50,850 nucleotides of DNA from Clostridia bacterium (GCA_017430945.1 JAFRMB010000145.1:1-50850); one strand, 5' to 3'; shown: positions 16,362-25,535, numbered from the stretch's first letter. Numbers and translations are program-made. Notes: generated from the sequence alone by a model not told the origin.

Positions 16362-18122
16362 TCAGGAGCGTCCCCCGTATCGTTCCGGCGTATAGGGTGT
16401 GATCCCTCTTTCGACCTGCGCCTCACGGACCAGCGGAACGATGACGGCCGCCGCGGCATCCCACTTTTGTTTGAACTCCCGGAACACCTCCGGCTCGCCC
16501 AGGTCATTGAGCTTTCGGATCGTCTCGTCCCGGATCGCGTCGAACGCCGCGTCTGTTTCCGCCAGGACCAGGTCGATCCATACGCTTTCCAGAATGCTCT
16601 CCGCGTCCGACAGGATATTCAGCTGGTCCCGGTCCAGGCTGCTGATGCAGGAGGTGATGGCCTCGCCGCAGTCGTTGCGATAATCCAGAGCGCCGGCCTG
16701 ATAGATCGCGTCGGAGGGCAGCTCCACCCCGTAATGCTCGCAGATGTCCTTTGAGATGTTATTGGTCATGGCGGCTATGGCGTGATCCCGGGACAGCGTG
16801 AACTCCAGCGCATATCCGTCCGGATGCGGCATGTTGTTGCGCAGCAGCGGCCACCTGTTCGTCAAACCGGCATAAGTCCCCCACTGGGAATAATAATTGT
16901 CAGGAGCGGCGTTCCCGGCCCTGTAGGCGTCCAGCTGTTCCCGGCCGTATTCCGTCATGCGGGGCACGCCGTCCGCATCGTGATCCCAGGTCACGCCCCT
17001 TTGGCCCATGGCGGCATCCCGCAGAAAGTCCGGGTCGCACATATAATTGATCAGCTTCAGGGCCGCTTCCCACTGCGGGCTGTTGGCCGAGATGAACCAC
17101 ATGAAGGCAGAACCGTTGCCCATGATCTGATAGACATTGGTATACAGATTGGCGCCGCCGCTGGGCACCGTGCCGTATCCGGCCATCGTATCCGGATCCT
17201 TTTTGATGCTTTCATCGTAAAACGACGCCTTGCCCTGGTGCAGTCCCATATACTGTCCCCTGGCGCATTTGACCTCGTGCTGCTCCCTGGTCTGGGAAAA
17301 GATGTCCATATCAAAGGAGCCGTCATCCTTTCCCGCCCGGTAAAGCTTGTTGTACCAGGCCATTCCCGTCCACCACATGGAATGCTCGGGATCCGTATAG
17401 CCGTCAAAGACCTCATTGGTGAAGATGTCGTTCTGATACTTGTAGGCGACCCAATAATTCAGGCTGACTTTTCTCCAGAAGGCGGTGGAGTACCCGGAAT
17501 GATTGTTGGTACCGTAGAGGTAAGTGGGATATCCTTCCTCGGTATAGGGGTGATTTGCGTGCATCTGTCTGAGCACGTCCAGGTAGTCGTCCTCGTCGTT
17601 GATGGGCGGATAGCCCAGCTCCTTGTAATAATCCCAGCGGACGACATACCCGCGGTTGAACGGCTCGTTGCTGTATCCGATGCCGCTGCTTCCGATCTGC
17701 TCCGGGAAGAAATAGAAGCCGTCTCCGTCGCTCATGATCCGTTTGAACAGCTCATAGGTCAGCCCGACGTCTCCCTTCAGCAGATTCGGAACGTATTTCT
17801 CAAGATACGGTTCGGCGTTCAGCGCCAGGCCGTTCTCCCGGATCTCGGCCAGCTTGTTCCCGGCGATGACGATGTCCGGCAGATTGCCGCTGGTCAGGGC
17901 AGCAGTATAATCGTCCGGGTCCATATATACATACTCGATCTCCACGCCCAGCTGATCCTCCAGATACCGCCATATGCCCAGCTGGTCTTCCCCGTCCACG
18001 CGGGCCCCGGAGCGGTCCAGCGTATCGCCGATCGTCAGGACGGCGCGGCCCTCCGCTGCGGCGGTGCAAAGCGGGAGCAGTATCAGCAAGACCGACAGTA
18101 CGATCGACAATGCCTTCTTCAA
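16362..18122 (-). CDS. Secreted extracellular solute-binding protein, copy A (no permease nearby)
   Basis: 586 residues, ABC-type family 1 binding-protein fold like the LipO/AlgQ group: signal peptide (about 1-23), IWRYLEDQLGVEIEY, GNLPDIVIA, then WALKLINYMCDP-type features (EAALKLINYMCDPDFL) and FGQRG-like AMGQRGVTWD. The signal ends LCTAAAEG without a proper lipobox, so it is probably secreted or loosely attached. It is nearly identical over most of its length to copy B (21126-22886), a recent paralogue. There is no ABC permease or ATPase in the operon. Translation appears to begin at TTG 18122 with AGAGAGG about ten bases upstream; an out-of-frame ATG lies between. Copy B has the same arrangement. 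A sensing role with the adjoining membrane phosphatase is inferred from context only. Confidence 0.85.
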   Translation of the reverse strand: MKKALSIVLSVLLILLPLCTAAAEGRAVLTIGDTLDRSGARVDGEDQLGIWRYLEDQLGVEIEYVYMDPDDYTAALTSGNLPDIVIAGNKLAEIRENGLALNAEPYLEKYVPNLLKGDVGLTYELFKRIMSDGDGFYFFPEQIGSSGIGYSNEPFNRGYVVRWDYYKELGYPPINDEDDYLDVLRQMHANHPYTEEGYPTYLYGTNNHSGYSTAFWRKVSLNYWVAYKYQNDIFTNEVFDGYTDPEHSMWWTGMAWYNKLYRAGKDDGSFDMDIFSQTREQHEVKCARGQYMGLHQGKASFYDESIKKDPDTMAGYGTVPSGGANLYTNVYQIMGNGSAFMWFISANSPQWEAALKLINYMCDPDFLRDAAMGQRGVTWDHDADGVPRMTEYGREQLDAYRAGNAAPDNYYSQWGTYAGLTNRWPLLRNNMPHPDGYALEFTLSRDHAIAAMTNNISKDICEHYGVELPSDAIYQAGALDYRNDCGEAITSCISSLDRDQLNILSDAESILESVWIDLVLAETDAAFDAIRDETIRKLNDLGEPEVFREFKQKWDAAAAVIVPLVREAQVERGITPYTPERYGGRS

Positions 18123-18224
18123 AGCGCTTCATCCTCTCTATACTCTATGATCCGCGGTTCCGCGCCGCCCCGTATATCGCGCTATCGCGAAGCTGCGTCG
18201 CGCTCTCCACCCGGCAGCGGCCGA

Positions 18225-19109
18225 TCAGTCGAGCGTCCACTCGTCCCCGGGCAGCCGGTCGGCCAGCAGCGAACGAGCCTTGCTCTGGCCCTCGATGGCG
18301 CGCTGCAGGCTCTTTTTATACATGTGATCGCCGTTCATGATCATCCTGTAGAGCATGATCTCCGCCTCGTGATAGTGGCGCAGCGCCTGCTCCGGATCCC
18401 GATCCGTTCCGGTGCCCTCGAGATACATGTCGCCGAGGCGCAGATGCACGGGGCCGGAGGCGATCGCTCGGGATCCGTCGTCCATGATCTCCAGGCAGTG
18501 GCTGTAGATCCTGAAGGCCTCCCGCTCGTCCCTGCGCACATAATAGCCGTTCAGGTACATGTCCCCGATCTTGTACAGGGAGGCCGGCATGCCTTCGAAC
18601 GCGCCCATGGCAAAGCACTGGAACGCCTTTTCATAGTCAGGTTCCATGCCCCTGCCGTAATAGTAGCAATAGCCCAGGTTCAGATATGCCTGACGGCTGC
18701 CGTGCGCCGCGGCCATTTGGTAATAGTGCACGGCCTTCCCGAAGTCCTGCCCGATGCCCCGATCCCCGCGGTAGTACACCGCGCCGAGGTCGCACATGGC
18801 GCGATGATCTCCCGCTTCGATCGCCATCCCGTAGAGATCCACGATGTACGCCAGCAGACAGTCCGGCAAAGGTCCGGGCCCGTCGCACGCCAGCAGACAG
18901 GACGCGAACTCTGAGGGACCGACAGCGTCGAGCATGTCATCGTCGTCAAGAAGACCGGCCAGGAGCATGGCGGCTTCCGGGAGATCGTCCCGGCTGATAC
19001 GACCGGCGACCGCCGCCGTTTTTTCGGCAAACGCCCTGCGCTGCCCGTCCCGCGCGTCTCTCTCTGCGTCCAGCTCTTCTTTGGATCTGGGGTCTTCTAT
19101 TCGGATCAT
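18225..19109 (-). CDS. Sel1-repeat (TPR-like) protein
   Basis: 294 residues, cytoplasmic (no signal peptide or helix), ribosome site GGGGGTGAG just before ATG 19109. The N-terminal about 90 residues are charged and helical. From about 105 onwards come Sel1-type repeats of roughly 36 residues: AMCDLGAVYYRGDRGIGQDF, KAVHYYQMAAAHGSRQAYLN, LGYCYYYGRGMEPDYEKAFQ, IGDMYLNGYYVRRDEREAFR and LRLGDMYLEGTGTDRDPEQA. Sel1 repeats are protein-protein interaction scaffolds, often linked to signalling. Its place directly after the phosphatase gene suggests a partner or adaptor for it; this is inference. Confidence 0.88.
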   Translation of the reverse strand: MIRIEDPRSKEELDAERDARDGQRRAFAEKTAAVAGRISRDDLPEAAMLLAGLLDDDDMLDAVGPSEFASCLLACDGPGPLPDCLLAYIVDLYGMAIEAGDHRAMCDLGAVYYRGDRGIGQDFGKAVHYYQMAAAHGSRQAYLNLGYCYYYGRGMEPDYEKAFQCFAMGAFEGMPASLYKIGDMYLNGYYVRRDEREAFRIYSHCLEIMDDGSRAIASGPVHLRLGDMYLEGTGTDRDPEQALRHYHEAEIMLYRMIMNGDHMYKKSLQRAIEGQSKARSLLADRLPGDEWTLD

Positions 19110-19154
19110 GCGCTCACCCCCTTATGGCATTCGCGGCGAGGGCTGCCGGCACGT

Positions 19155-21104
19155 CTACTGCGCGTCCGGCGTCGGAAGGGCCGTTTCCACAGCGCCCGCC
19201 CCCTTATACGCCAGGCACATCATCGTCAGATCGTCAAACTGTTTGGCGTCGCCGGCAAAAGCGTCAACGGCGCTCCTCACCGTTCGAAGGACCCCCCGCG
19301 GGCTGCTGTCCGCGCAGCTGTTCAGGGCCTCAAGCATGCGCTGAGTGCCGAACATTTCGCCGCTCACGGCGTTGGCTTCCGGCACACCGTCCGTAAAGAC
19401 GAAGAGGCAGTCGCCCGGATGCAGTTCAAACGCCCGGTTCTGGTACTTCGCCTTTTTGCTGATGCCGGCAAACATGCCGTGTTTGTATTTGATCAGTTCA
19501 AAGCTCTCCCCGGAGCGCCGCAGAGCCGGATCCTCATGCCCGGCGTTGCAGGCCATGCCCTTCCCGGTGGAGATCTCCAGGACCGCCGCCCATACCGTGA
19601 CGAACATCCTGGCCTCGTTGCGTTCGCAGAGCTGAAGGCTCACTTTCTCCATCGCCGTCGCGGGATCACAGCCGCTCATCAGCTGCCGGTTGATCAGCGT
19701 CTTGGACTCCATCATGAACAGTGCGGCGGGGATGCCCTTCCCGGAGACATCGGCGATCACCAGCCCCAGATGGTCGGCGTCGATCATGAAGAAATCGTAG
19801 AAGTCTCCGCCGACCTCCTGGGCCGGCGTCATGGCGGCGTAGAGCTCGAATTCCGGCCGTTTCGGGAAGTCGATCGGCATCGCGCTCATCTGGAGCTCTC
19901 TGGCCAGGCGCAGCTCCTCCTCGAGCCGCTCCTGCTCCTTCAGCTTGTTTTCCTGTTCCATCCGCTCCCGCTCCATTCGGCGGATCGTATCCATCTGATG
20001 GTCCAGTGCCAGGCTGGTCCGATCGATCTCCTGATGCATCGTTTCAAACTCGCTGATCGAGAAGGGTTTGGATGCAACGGGATCCAGATCGCCGTGTCCC
20101 ATGCGGACGATCCCGTTCAGAAGCACATCGAACTGACGCATGAAGTTTTTCAGCCAGAAGCGGTAGAGCACGAGGGCGATCAGGAATACCACGCCGGCCA
20201 GGATCGCCACCGTGCTGCGCACGCGGCGGATCAGCTTCTCGTAGTCCTCCATGGAGACCTCGCGGACCAGCGTCCATTCCGGGGAGGTCATCGTCATGGA
20301 GAACGCGCCGACCGGGCGGCCGTGTTCATCATAGAAGACGTCTCCGCTGTTGCTCCCGTTGATGAGAAGGTCCGGGTCTGCGCAATCCTCCTCGCCTGTA
20401 TGGTAGATCTCAATGCGGTCCTCGGTGAAGAGGTGCCAGGTCCCGTTCCCGCCCTCCAGAGCCGCGAACAGCCTCTCAAAGATGGAATCGTCCAACAGGA
20501 CCATCGCATAGCACCCGCCGTAACGCACATCCACGGATTTCCAGGCGGCGATCATGATGCTTTTCGGCACCCTGCCGTTTTGGAATCCGTACAGTTCGGC
20601 CCCGGAGATCGGGCCGGTCCAGACCGTCTCTCCGAGAGGCGTGTTCAGGATCTTCGCTTTCACCTCCGGCGGCAGAGGGTTCTCCTCCGGATCATCCAAA
20701 AAGATGTTGCTGTCGGGAAGCGTGCCGAACAGGCTCCCGTCGTTGCGCATGAAGAGCAGCCCGAAGACATCCCCGTGCCCGGCGATCTCCGCGCGCAGAT
20801 AATCCCGCACATCGTTCCTTGCGTGGATCAGCTCCGCCGCGGAGGCAAACTGAAGCCTCGCGTAGGAAACGACCCGGTCGTCCAGCAGGATGCTCCGGAC
20901 CTCGCTGACGGAAGACTCGATGAGCGGCTTCATCGAATGCGAGATCGTTTCAAAGCCGATCGCGTTCACCTCTTGCTCCTGCTGCAGGATCAGGTGGGTG
21001 TATGCACGGGAAAACATCGTGGTGAGCAGTATGACGACGAACAGCGTCATGCCCACCACCGGCAGCAGCATGCGGAACCGGAGCGATCTCATAATGCGTT
21101 TCAT
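19155..21104 (-). CDS. Membrane PP2C phosphatase (SpoIIE/RsbU type) with extracellular sensor domain
   Basis: 649 residues. First helix about 12-32 (LLPVVGMTLFVVILLTTMF), an extracellular region of about 255 residues that looks like a Cache-type sensor, second helix about 293-313 (VAILAGVVFLIALVLYRFWL), HAMP-like linker, a coiled coil rich in E, K and R (about 370-405), then the PP2C domain (about 410-640). Metal-binding aspartates are in QEVGGDFYDFF, VIADVSGKGIPAALF, FVFTDGVPEA and KQFDDLTMM, all intact. Such enzymes usually dephosphorylate an anti-anti-sigma (STAS) protein; no STAS or RsbW kinase gene is in the window. GGAGGG is seven bases before ATG. It sits between two solute-binding protein genes, so those may deliver the signal to its sensor domain (inference). 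Confidence 0.93.
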   Translation of the reverse strand: MKRIMRSLRFRMLLPVVGMTLFVVILLTTMFSRAYTHLILQQEQEVNAIGFETISHSMKPLIESSVSEVRSILLDDRVVSYARLQFASAAELIHARNDVRDYLRAEIAGHGDVFGLLFMRNDGSLFGTLPDSNIFLDDPEENPLPPEVKAKILNTPLGETVWTGPISGAELYGFQNGRVPKSIMIAAWKSVDVRYGGCYAMVLLDDSIFERLFAALEGGNGTWHLFTEDRIEIYHTGEEDCADPDLLINGSNSGDVFYDEHGRPVGAFSMTMTSPEWTLVREVSMEDYEKLIRRVRSTVAILAGVVFLIALVLYRFWLKNFMRQFDVLLNGIVRMGHGDLDPVASKPFSISEFETMHQEIDRTSLALDHQMDTIRRMERERMEQENKLKEQERLEEELRLARELQMSAMPIDFPKRPEFELYAAMTPAQEVGGDFYDFFMIDADHLGLVIADVSGKGIPAALFMMESKTLINRQLMSGCDPATAMEKVSLQLCERNEARMFVTVWAAVLEISTGKGMACNAGHEDPALRRSGESFELIKYKHGMFAGISKKAKYQNRAFELHPGDCLFVFTDGVPEANAVSGEMFGTQRMLEALNSCADSSPRGVLRTVRSAVDAFAGDAKQFDDLTMMCLAYKGAGAVETALPTPDAQ

Positions 21105-21125
21105 GGCAGTTCCCTCCGTGGCCGC

Positions 21126-22886
21126 TCAGGGATGTCCCCTGTAGTCTTCAGGCGTATAGAGCTTGATCCCGTTTTCATCCTGTGCCTCCCGGACAAGGGG
21201 AACGATGAATGCCGCCGCGGCATCCCACTTTTGTTGGTATTCCCTGAAGACCTCCGGCTCGCCCAGGTCGTTGAGCTTCCGGATCGTCTCGTCCCGGATA
21301 GCGTCGTACGCCGCGTCCGTTTCCGCCAGGACCAGGTCGATCCATACGCTTTCCAGAATGCTCTCCGCGTCCGTCAGCGTATTCAGCTGATCCCGGTCCA
21401 GGCTGCTGATACAGGAGCTGATCGCCTCGCCGCAGTCGTTTCGGAAATCCAGCGCGCCGGCCTGATAAAATGCGTCGGTGGGCAGCTCCACCCCATAACG
21501 CTCGCAGATGTCCTTTGAGATGTTATTGGTCATGGCGGCTATGGCGTGATCCCGGGACAACGTGAAATCCAGCGCGTATCCGTCCGGATGCGGCATGTTG
21601 TTGCGCAGAAGCGGCCATCTGCTCGTCAGTCCGCTGTAAGTCCCCCACTGATAGAAGTAATTGTCCTGAGTGGCCTTTCCGGCCCTGTAGGCGTCCAGCT
21701 GTTCCCGGCCGTACTCCGTCATGCGGGGCACGCCGTCCGCATCGTGATCCCAGGTCACGCCCCTTTGGCCCATGGCGGCATCCCGCAGGAAATCCGGGTC
21801 GCACATATAATTGATCAGCTTCAGCGCCGCTTCCCGGTGCGGACTGTTGGCCGCGATGAACCACATATACTTGGAACCGTTGCCCATCAGCTGATAGACG
21901 TTTGTATACAGATTGGCGCCGCCGCTGGGCACCGTGCCGTATCCGGCCAGCGTGTCCGGATCCCTTTTGACGCTGTCATCGTAGAGCGAATCCCTGCCGT
22001 TATGCAATCCCATATACTGACCTCTGGCACATTTGACCTCGTACTGCGCCGTTGTCTGGGAAAAGATGTCCATATCAAAGGAACCGTCGTCCTTCCCCGC
22101 CCGGTAAAGCTTGTTGTACCAGGCCATGCTCGTCCAGAACATGGAATGCTCCGGGTCCGTATAGCCGTCGAAGATCTCATTGGTGAAGATGTTGTTCTGG
22201 TACTTGTAGGCGACCCAGTAATCCAGGCTGACCTCGCTCCGGAAGGCAGTGGAATAGCCGTGACGATTGTCGGTGCCGAACAGGTAGGTGGGATACCCTT
22301 CTTCGGTATAAGGGTGATTCGCGTGCATCTGCCTGAGCACGTTCAGATAGTCGTCCTCGTCGTTGATGGGCGGATAGCCCAGTTCCCTGTAATAATCCCA
22401 GCGAACGACATACCCGCGGTTGTACGGCTCGGCGCTGTATCCGACTCCGTTGTATCCGATATTCTGCGGAAAGAAATAGAACCCATCCCCATCGCTCATG
22501 GTCTGTTTGAACAGCTTATAAGTCAGCCCGACGTCCCCCTTCAGCAGATTCGGGACGTATTCCTCCAGATACGGCTCAGCGTCCAGCGCCAGACCGTTTT
22601 CCAGGATCACAGAGAGATTATTGTTGACCGTCATGATGTCCGGCAGGTTGCCGCTGGCCATGGCGGAGGCGTATTCGTCCGGCGACAGGTATCGATACTC
22701 GATCTCTACGCCCAGCTGGTCCTCCAGATACTTCCACACGCCCAGCTGGTCTTCCCCGTCCACGCGGGAGCCTGCGCGATCCTCGTTGTCGCCGATCGTC
22801 AGCACGACGCGTTCCTCCGCTGCGGCGGCGCACAGCGTCAGCAGTATCAGCAAAACAGACAGCACAAGCGACAGGGCCCTCTCCAA
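21126..22886 (-). CDS. Secreted extracellular solute-binding protein, copy B, first gene of the operon
   Basis: 586 residues, paralogue of copy A (16362-18122) with the same length and colinear sequence. Signal peptide about 1-22, ending LCAAAAEE, no lipobox. Differences from copy A cluster in the N-terminal lobe (SPDEYASAMASGNLPDIMTV here, DPDDYTAALTSGNLPDIVIA there) and at residues about 140-160 and 300-320, while the last third is almost unchanged. This suggests a duplicated binding protein whose ligand pocket is diverging. TTG start at 22886 with AGAGAGG about ten bases upstream, as in copy A. The gap to the phosphatase start is 21 bases. No transporter partner is present. Confidence 0.86.
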   Translation of the reverse strand: MERALSLVLSVLLILLTLCAAAAEERVVLTIGDNEDRAGSRVDGEDQLGVWKYLEDQLGVEIEYRYLSPDEYASAMASGNLPDIMTVNNNLSVILENGLALDAEPYLEEYVPNLLKGDVGLTYKLFKQTMSDGDGFYFFPQNIGYNGVGYSAEPYNRGYVVRWDYYRELGYPPINDEDDYLNVLRQMHANHPYTEEGYPTYLFGTDNRHGYSTAFRSEVSLDYWVAYKYQNNIFTNEIFDGYTDPEHSMFWTSMAWYNKLYRAGKDDGSFDMDIFSQTTAQYEVKCARGQYMGLHNGRDSLYDDSVKRDPDTLAGYGTVPSGGANLYTNVYQLMGNGSKYMWFIAANSPHREAALKLINYMCDPDFLRDAAMGQRGVTWDHDADGVPRMTEYGREQLDAYRAGKATQDNYFYQWGTYSGLTSRWPLLRNNMPHPDGYALDFTLSRDHAIAAMTNNISKDICERYGVELPTDAFYQAGALDFRNDCGEAISSCISSLDRDQLNTLTDAESILESVWIDLVLAETDAAYDAIRDETIRKLNDLGEPEVFREYQQKWDAAAAFIVPLVREAQDENGIKLYTPEDYRGHP

Positions 22887-23020
22887 AGCACTTCATCCTC
22901 TCTCTGTCTCATGATCCCACGGATCCATTGCCATCCCTGCATTGCTCCCGGATCATTCTCCCGAACACATCTGACCGCAAAGACCGACATGCCCGCGATC
23001 CATCTCTGCACTTAGAAAAA

Positions 23021-23048
23021 TAATACAATATCGCCGTTGACGTGTCAA
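23021..23048 (-). promoter_or_regulatory. Strong promoter of the solute-binding/phosphatase/Sel1 operon
   Basis: Perfect TTGACA (23048-23043), 16-base spacer, TATTAT (23026-23021) on the minus strand, about 130 bases before the first start codon. No other convincing promoter was seen within the five-gene run. Confidence 0.8.
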
Positions 23049-23109
23049 GGCGCGCACGGCAAATTCGGCTGTGCCCGGTCTGACTGCGCCACTCGCATCG
23101 ATGAAAATG

Positions 23110-23140
23110 GCGGGGCACGCCCCCGAAGGGCACGCCCCGC
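23110..23140 (-). terminator. Terminator of the peptide-transporter operon
   Basis: Thirteen-base stem GCGGGGCGTGCCC / GGGCGTGCCCCGC (two G-U pairs), then CATTTTC on the minus strand, directly after the transglutaminase stop codon. Confidence 0.78.
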
Positions 23141-23154
23141 GCACAGACAGGTCG

Positions 23155-24537
23155 TCAGATCTCTTCATATGCGATGATCTCGCATTTCGTGTCCAGCTGT
23201 CGGGACAGAAGGGCCGCGTCGCGATACTCCGCCTCCCCGCTCTGATTGTCGTACGGATCGGAGCGCAGGTTGCGCATGGGCGGATCGAACGGGCGCTGGA
23301 AGGCGCGGGCTGCCGGCAGACGGAACGGATCCATATGGCCAAAGTAGAAGTCCCAGCGCGCCCGATCCCCCGCGTGCCACGCCGCATTCCCGAAGGACAC
23401 GTCCACCGGCAGCCATCCCCAGGGCGCGCAGTAGATCTGCGCCCAGTCGTGGCAGCCCACATCGTGCGGCGCGCAAAAGAGCCCGCTCTGCCAGCGCGCC
23501 GGAACGCCCAGGCACCGGCAAAGCGTGATGAACGTCAGCGCGAAAATGCCGCAGTCGCCCTTCATCGCGGTCAGCATGTGCTCCGTGAGGTTGGGATAGG
23601 TGAAGTAATTTCGCACGAAGCTGTAGATGGGCTTCGTGGTGAGATAGTCGTACACGCGCCTGGCGAGCTTCAGGGGCTCGCGCTCCGCCCCCGCGATCTC
23701 GCGGGCTGTCGCCCGCACAAGCGGCGTAAAGGCGATGTGCGGCGGCTGTTCGCCCAGATAGTCCTCGCCGTCATACGGCGGCAGCCCGCCCTCGGCGAGC
23801 GCGGGATCCAGCCGGCAAAACGGCATGTGCATCTCGAAGCTGTACTCCACGAAGAAGACATCCGATGCGGCCAGCGGCTTTTGGAACGATATCGTCCTCT
23901 GCGGCGCCGTGGCGCCTGCGACATGGCCCTGTCCGGGGCCTGCGTCCAGGATGCGGAACCCGCGCACGCGGTCGTATTCGACCGGCAGCGGCAGATGCAC
24001 CGTGATCGGCTCGCCCACGCGCTGAAAGGCCGGCTTGACCGCGAGCGTGTGCCGCACGTGCCAGCGCCGGGCCGCGCCCCCCGCCCGCTCCATTTCGGCG
24101 ATCACGGCATCCAGCGCGGCAAAATGACGCCGCTTGTCGTCCAGCCGCCCGGGATCCAGAAGCCTCGGCGCCAGCGACGGCCGCACCTTGATGAGCGTGG
24201 ACAAGAACAGCTCGTGCAGGTGAAGCGCGCCGTTTATGTAGATGAAGTCCACCATGCCGCGGTCGATGAAGCCGTCGAGCTCCTGCGGCTCAAAGCCGCG
24301 CAGCGCTTTGGCCAGCATATCGGCCGCCTCATCAAAGCTGTAGGGATACGCCGCCGGGATGCGCGCGTCGATCGCGCGCTCCAACTCCAGCCGCGTCCGG
24401 AGCGCGCCCGGCAGCCCCGGCTCGGCCAGCCGGCAGGCGATCGCGCGCTCCAGTCGGTCATAGTCCCCGCGGCCCTTGATCTTGCGAAGGTCCTCCGGCA
24501 GCGGAATGGCAAGCAGCTCCAGGTCTTCGTACCGCAC
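23155..24537 (-). CDS. Transglutaminase-like (papain-fold) protein in the peptide-transporter operon
   Basis: 460 residues from GTG 24537, which has GGGAGG seven bases upstream; the frame stays open much further upstream but only through the ATPase gene. The C-terminal half holds a transglutaminase-like core: nucleophile Cys329 in MKGDCGIFAL, His363 in GCHDWAQIY and Asp379 in WLPVDVSFG, so the triad is complete. Before it comes a beta-rich region (about 170-260) with HLPLPVEYDRVRGFRI, similar to the N-terminal domains of bacterial transglutaminase-like proteases. The first about 150 residues are helical. No signal peptide, so it should act in the cytoplasm. It begins 26 bases after the transporter ATPase gene, suggesting action on imported peptides (inference). 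Confidence 0.85.
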   Translation of the reverse strand: MRYEDLELLAIPLPEDLRKIKGRGDYDRLERAIACRLAEPGLPGALRTRLELERAIDARIPAAYPYSFDEAADMLAKALRGFEPQELDGFIDRGMVDFIYINGALHLHELFLSTLIKVRPSLAPRLLDPGRLDDKRRHFAALDAVIAEMERAGGAARRWHVRHTLAVKPAFQRVGEPITVHLPLPVEYDRVRGFRILDAGPGQGHVAGATAPQRTISFQKPLAASDVFFVEYSFEMHMPFCRLDPALAEGGLPPYDGEDYLGEQPPHIAFTPLVRATAREIAGAEREPLKLARRVYDYLTTKPIYSFVRNYFTYPNLTEHMLTAMKGDCGIFALTFITLCRCLGVPARWQSGLFCAPHDVGCHDWAQIYCAPWGWLPVDVSFGNAAWHAGDRARWDFYFGHMDPFRLPAARAFQRPFDPPMRNLRSDPYDNQSGEAEYRDAALLSRQLDTKCEIIAYEEI

Positions 24538-24563
24538 GATGGCGCCTCCCTTCGTCGTCCGGG

Positions 24564-25535
24564 CTAAGCCGGTATCTCTCTGTCGATGAGCGGGTGATGG
24601 CAGGCGCAGAAGTGCCCGGGCGCCATCTCCACAAGGTCCGGCTTTTTGCTGCGGCATTCCGCATCGGCATACGGGCAGCGCGGATGGAACCGGCAGCCCT
24701 TCGGCGGGTCGACCGGGCTGGACGCCTCGCCGGTCAGGATGGCGCGCTGTTCGTCGCGCAACAGCGGATCCGGCTGAGGCACGGAATCCAGCAGAAAGCG
24801 CGTGTACGGGTGCCTCGGCGCAGCGTAGAGCGCCTCGGTGGGCGCCACCTCGCAGAACTCGCCCAGGAACATCACGATGACCCGGTCGGACAGATACCGC
24901 ACCACGTTCAGGTCGTGCGATATGAACAGATAGGTCAGCCCGCGCTCGGCCTGCAGGTCGCTCAGCAGGTTGAGGATCTGCGCCTGTATGGACACGTCCA
25001 GCGCGCTGACGGGCTCGTCGCAGATGATGAGCTCGGGGTTGAGCGCCAGAGCCCGGGCGATGCCGATGCGCTGCCGCTGCCCGCCGGAGAACTGGTGGGG
25101 ATAGCGCGCGTAGAATTCGCGGCGCAGACCGACCTGCTCCATGAGCGCGTAGACCAGTTCCCTGCGCTCGGCCTTGCTTTTGCCGATGCGGTGGGCGTTC
25201 AGCGGCTCCGTGATGATCTGCCCGACGGACATGCGGGGGTCCAGCGAGGCGTAGGGATCCTGAAAGATCATCTGCGTTCCCCGGCGCAGCTCCCGCAACT
25301 CGGCGCCCCGGAAGCGGCTGAGGTCCTGCCCCTTGAACCACACCCTTCCGGAGGTGGGCGGGATCAGGTTGAGCAGCAGCTTGCCCAGCGTCGACTTGCC
25401 GCAGCCGGACTCGCCGACGAGCCCGAGGGTCTCTCCGCGCTGAATGGTAAAGGAAACGTCCGACACCGCCTGGATGGTGCCGCCCTTGACCGGGAACACC
25501 TTGACCAGGTGATCGGCGCGCAAAAGCTCACTCAT
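24564..25535 (-). CDS. Peptide ABC transporter ATP-binding protein (DppF/OppF type)
   Basis: One of two cytoplasmic ATPases that power peptide uptake. 323 residues: Walker [10 protein letters not shown] (about 39-47), Q-loop [12 protein letters not shown], signature [14 protein letters not shown], Walker [14 protein letters not shown]-loop FISHDL, and the C-terminal oligopeptide-transporter domain with a cysteine cluster ([15 protein letters not shown]). Its start overlaps the end of the DppD gene by eight bases. As usual for the Dpp/Opp group, the two ATPases are distinct proteins. Confidence 0.96.
   Translation of the reverse strand: MSELLRADHLVKVFPVKGGTIQAVSDVSFTIQRGETLGLVGESGCGKSTLGKLLLNLIPPTSGRVWFKGQDLSRFRGAELRELRRGTQMIFQDPYASLDPRMSVGQIITEPLNAHRIGKSKAERRELVYALMEQVGLRREFYARYPHQFSGGQRQRIGIARALALNPELIICDEPVSALDVSIQAQILNLLSDLQAERGLTYLFISHDLNVVRYLSDRVIVMFLGEFCEVAPTEALYAAPRHPYTRFLLDSVPQPDPLLRDEQRAILTGEASSPVDPPKGCRFHPRCPYADAECRSKKPDLVEMAPGHFCACHHPLIDREIPA

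Noticed and set aside
19419..21518. 699-codon plus-strand open frame antisense to the phosphatase
   Set aside because: Mirror of the real gene with low-complexity Arg/His/Asp composition; the phosphatase on the other strand has complete motifs.
15828..23048. Ordinary ABC sugar-import operon
   Set aside because: Two binding proteins are present but no permease or ATPase gene lies in or next to the operon; the neighbouring transporter (24.6-30.2 kb) has its own binding protein and promoter.
24538..25341. In-frame extension of the transglutaminase-like protein to 728 residues
   Set aside because: The extension reads an alternative frame of the DppF-like ATPase gene. The GTG at 24537 has a proper ribosome site.
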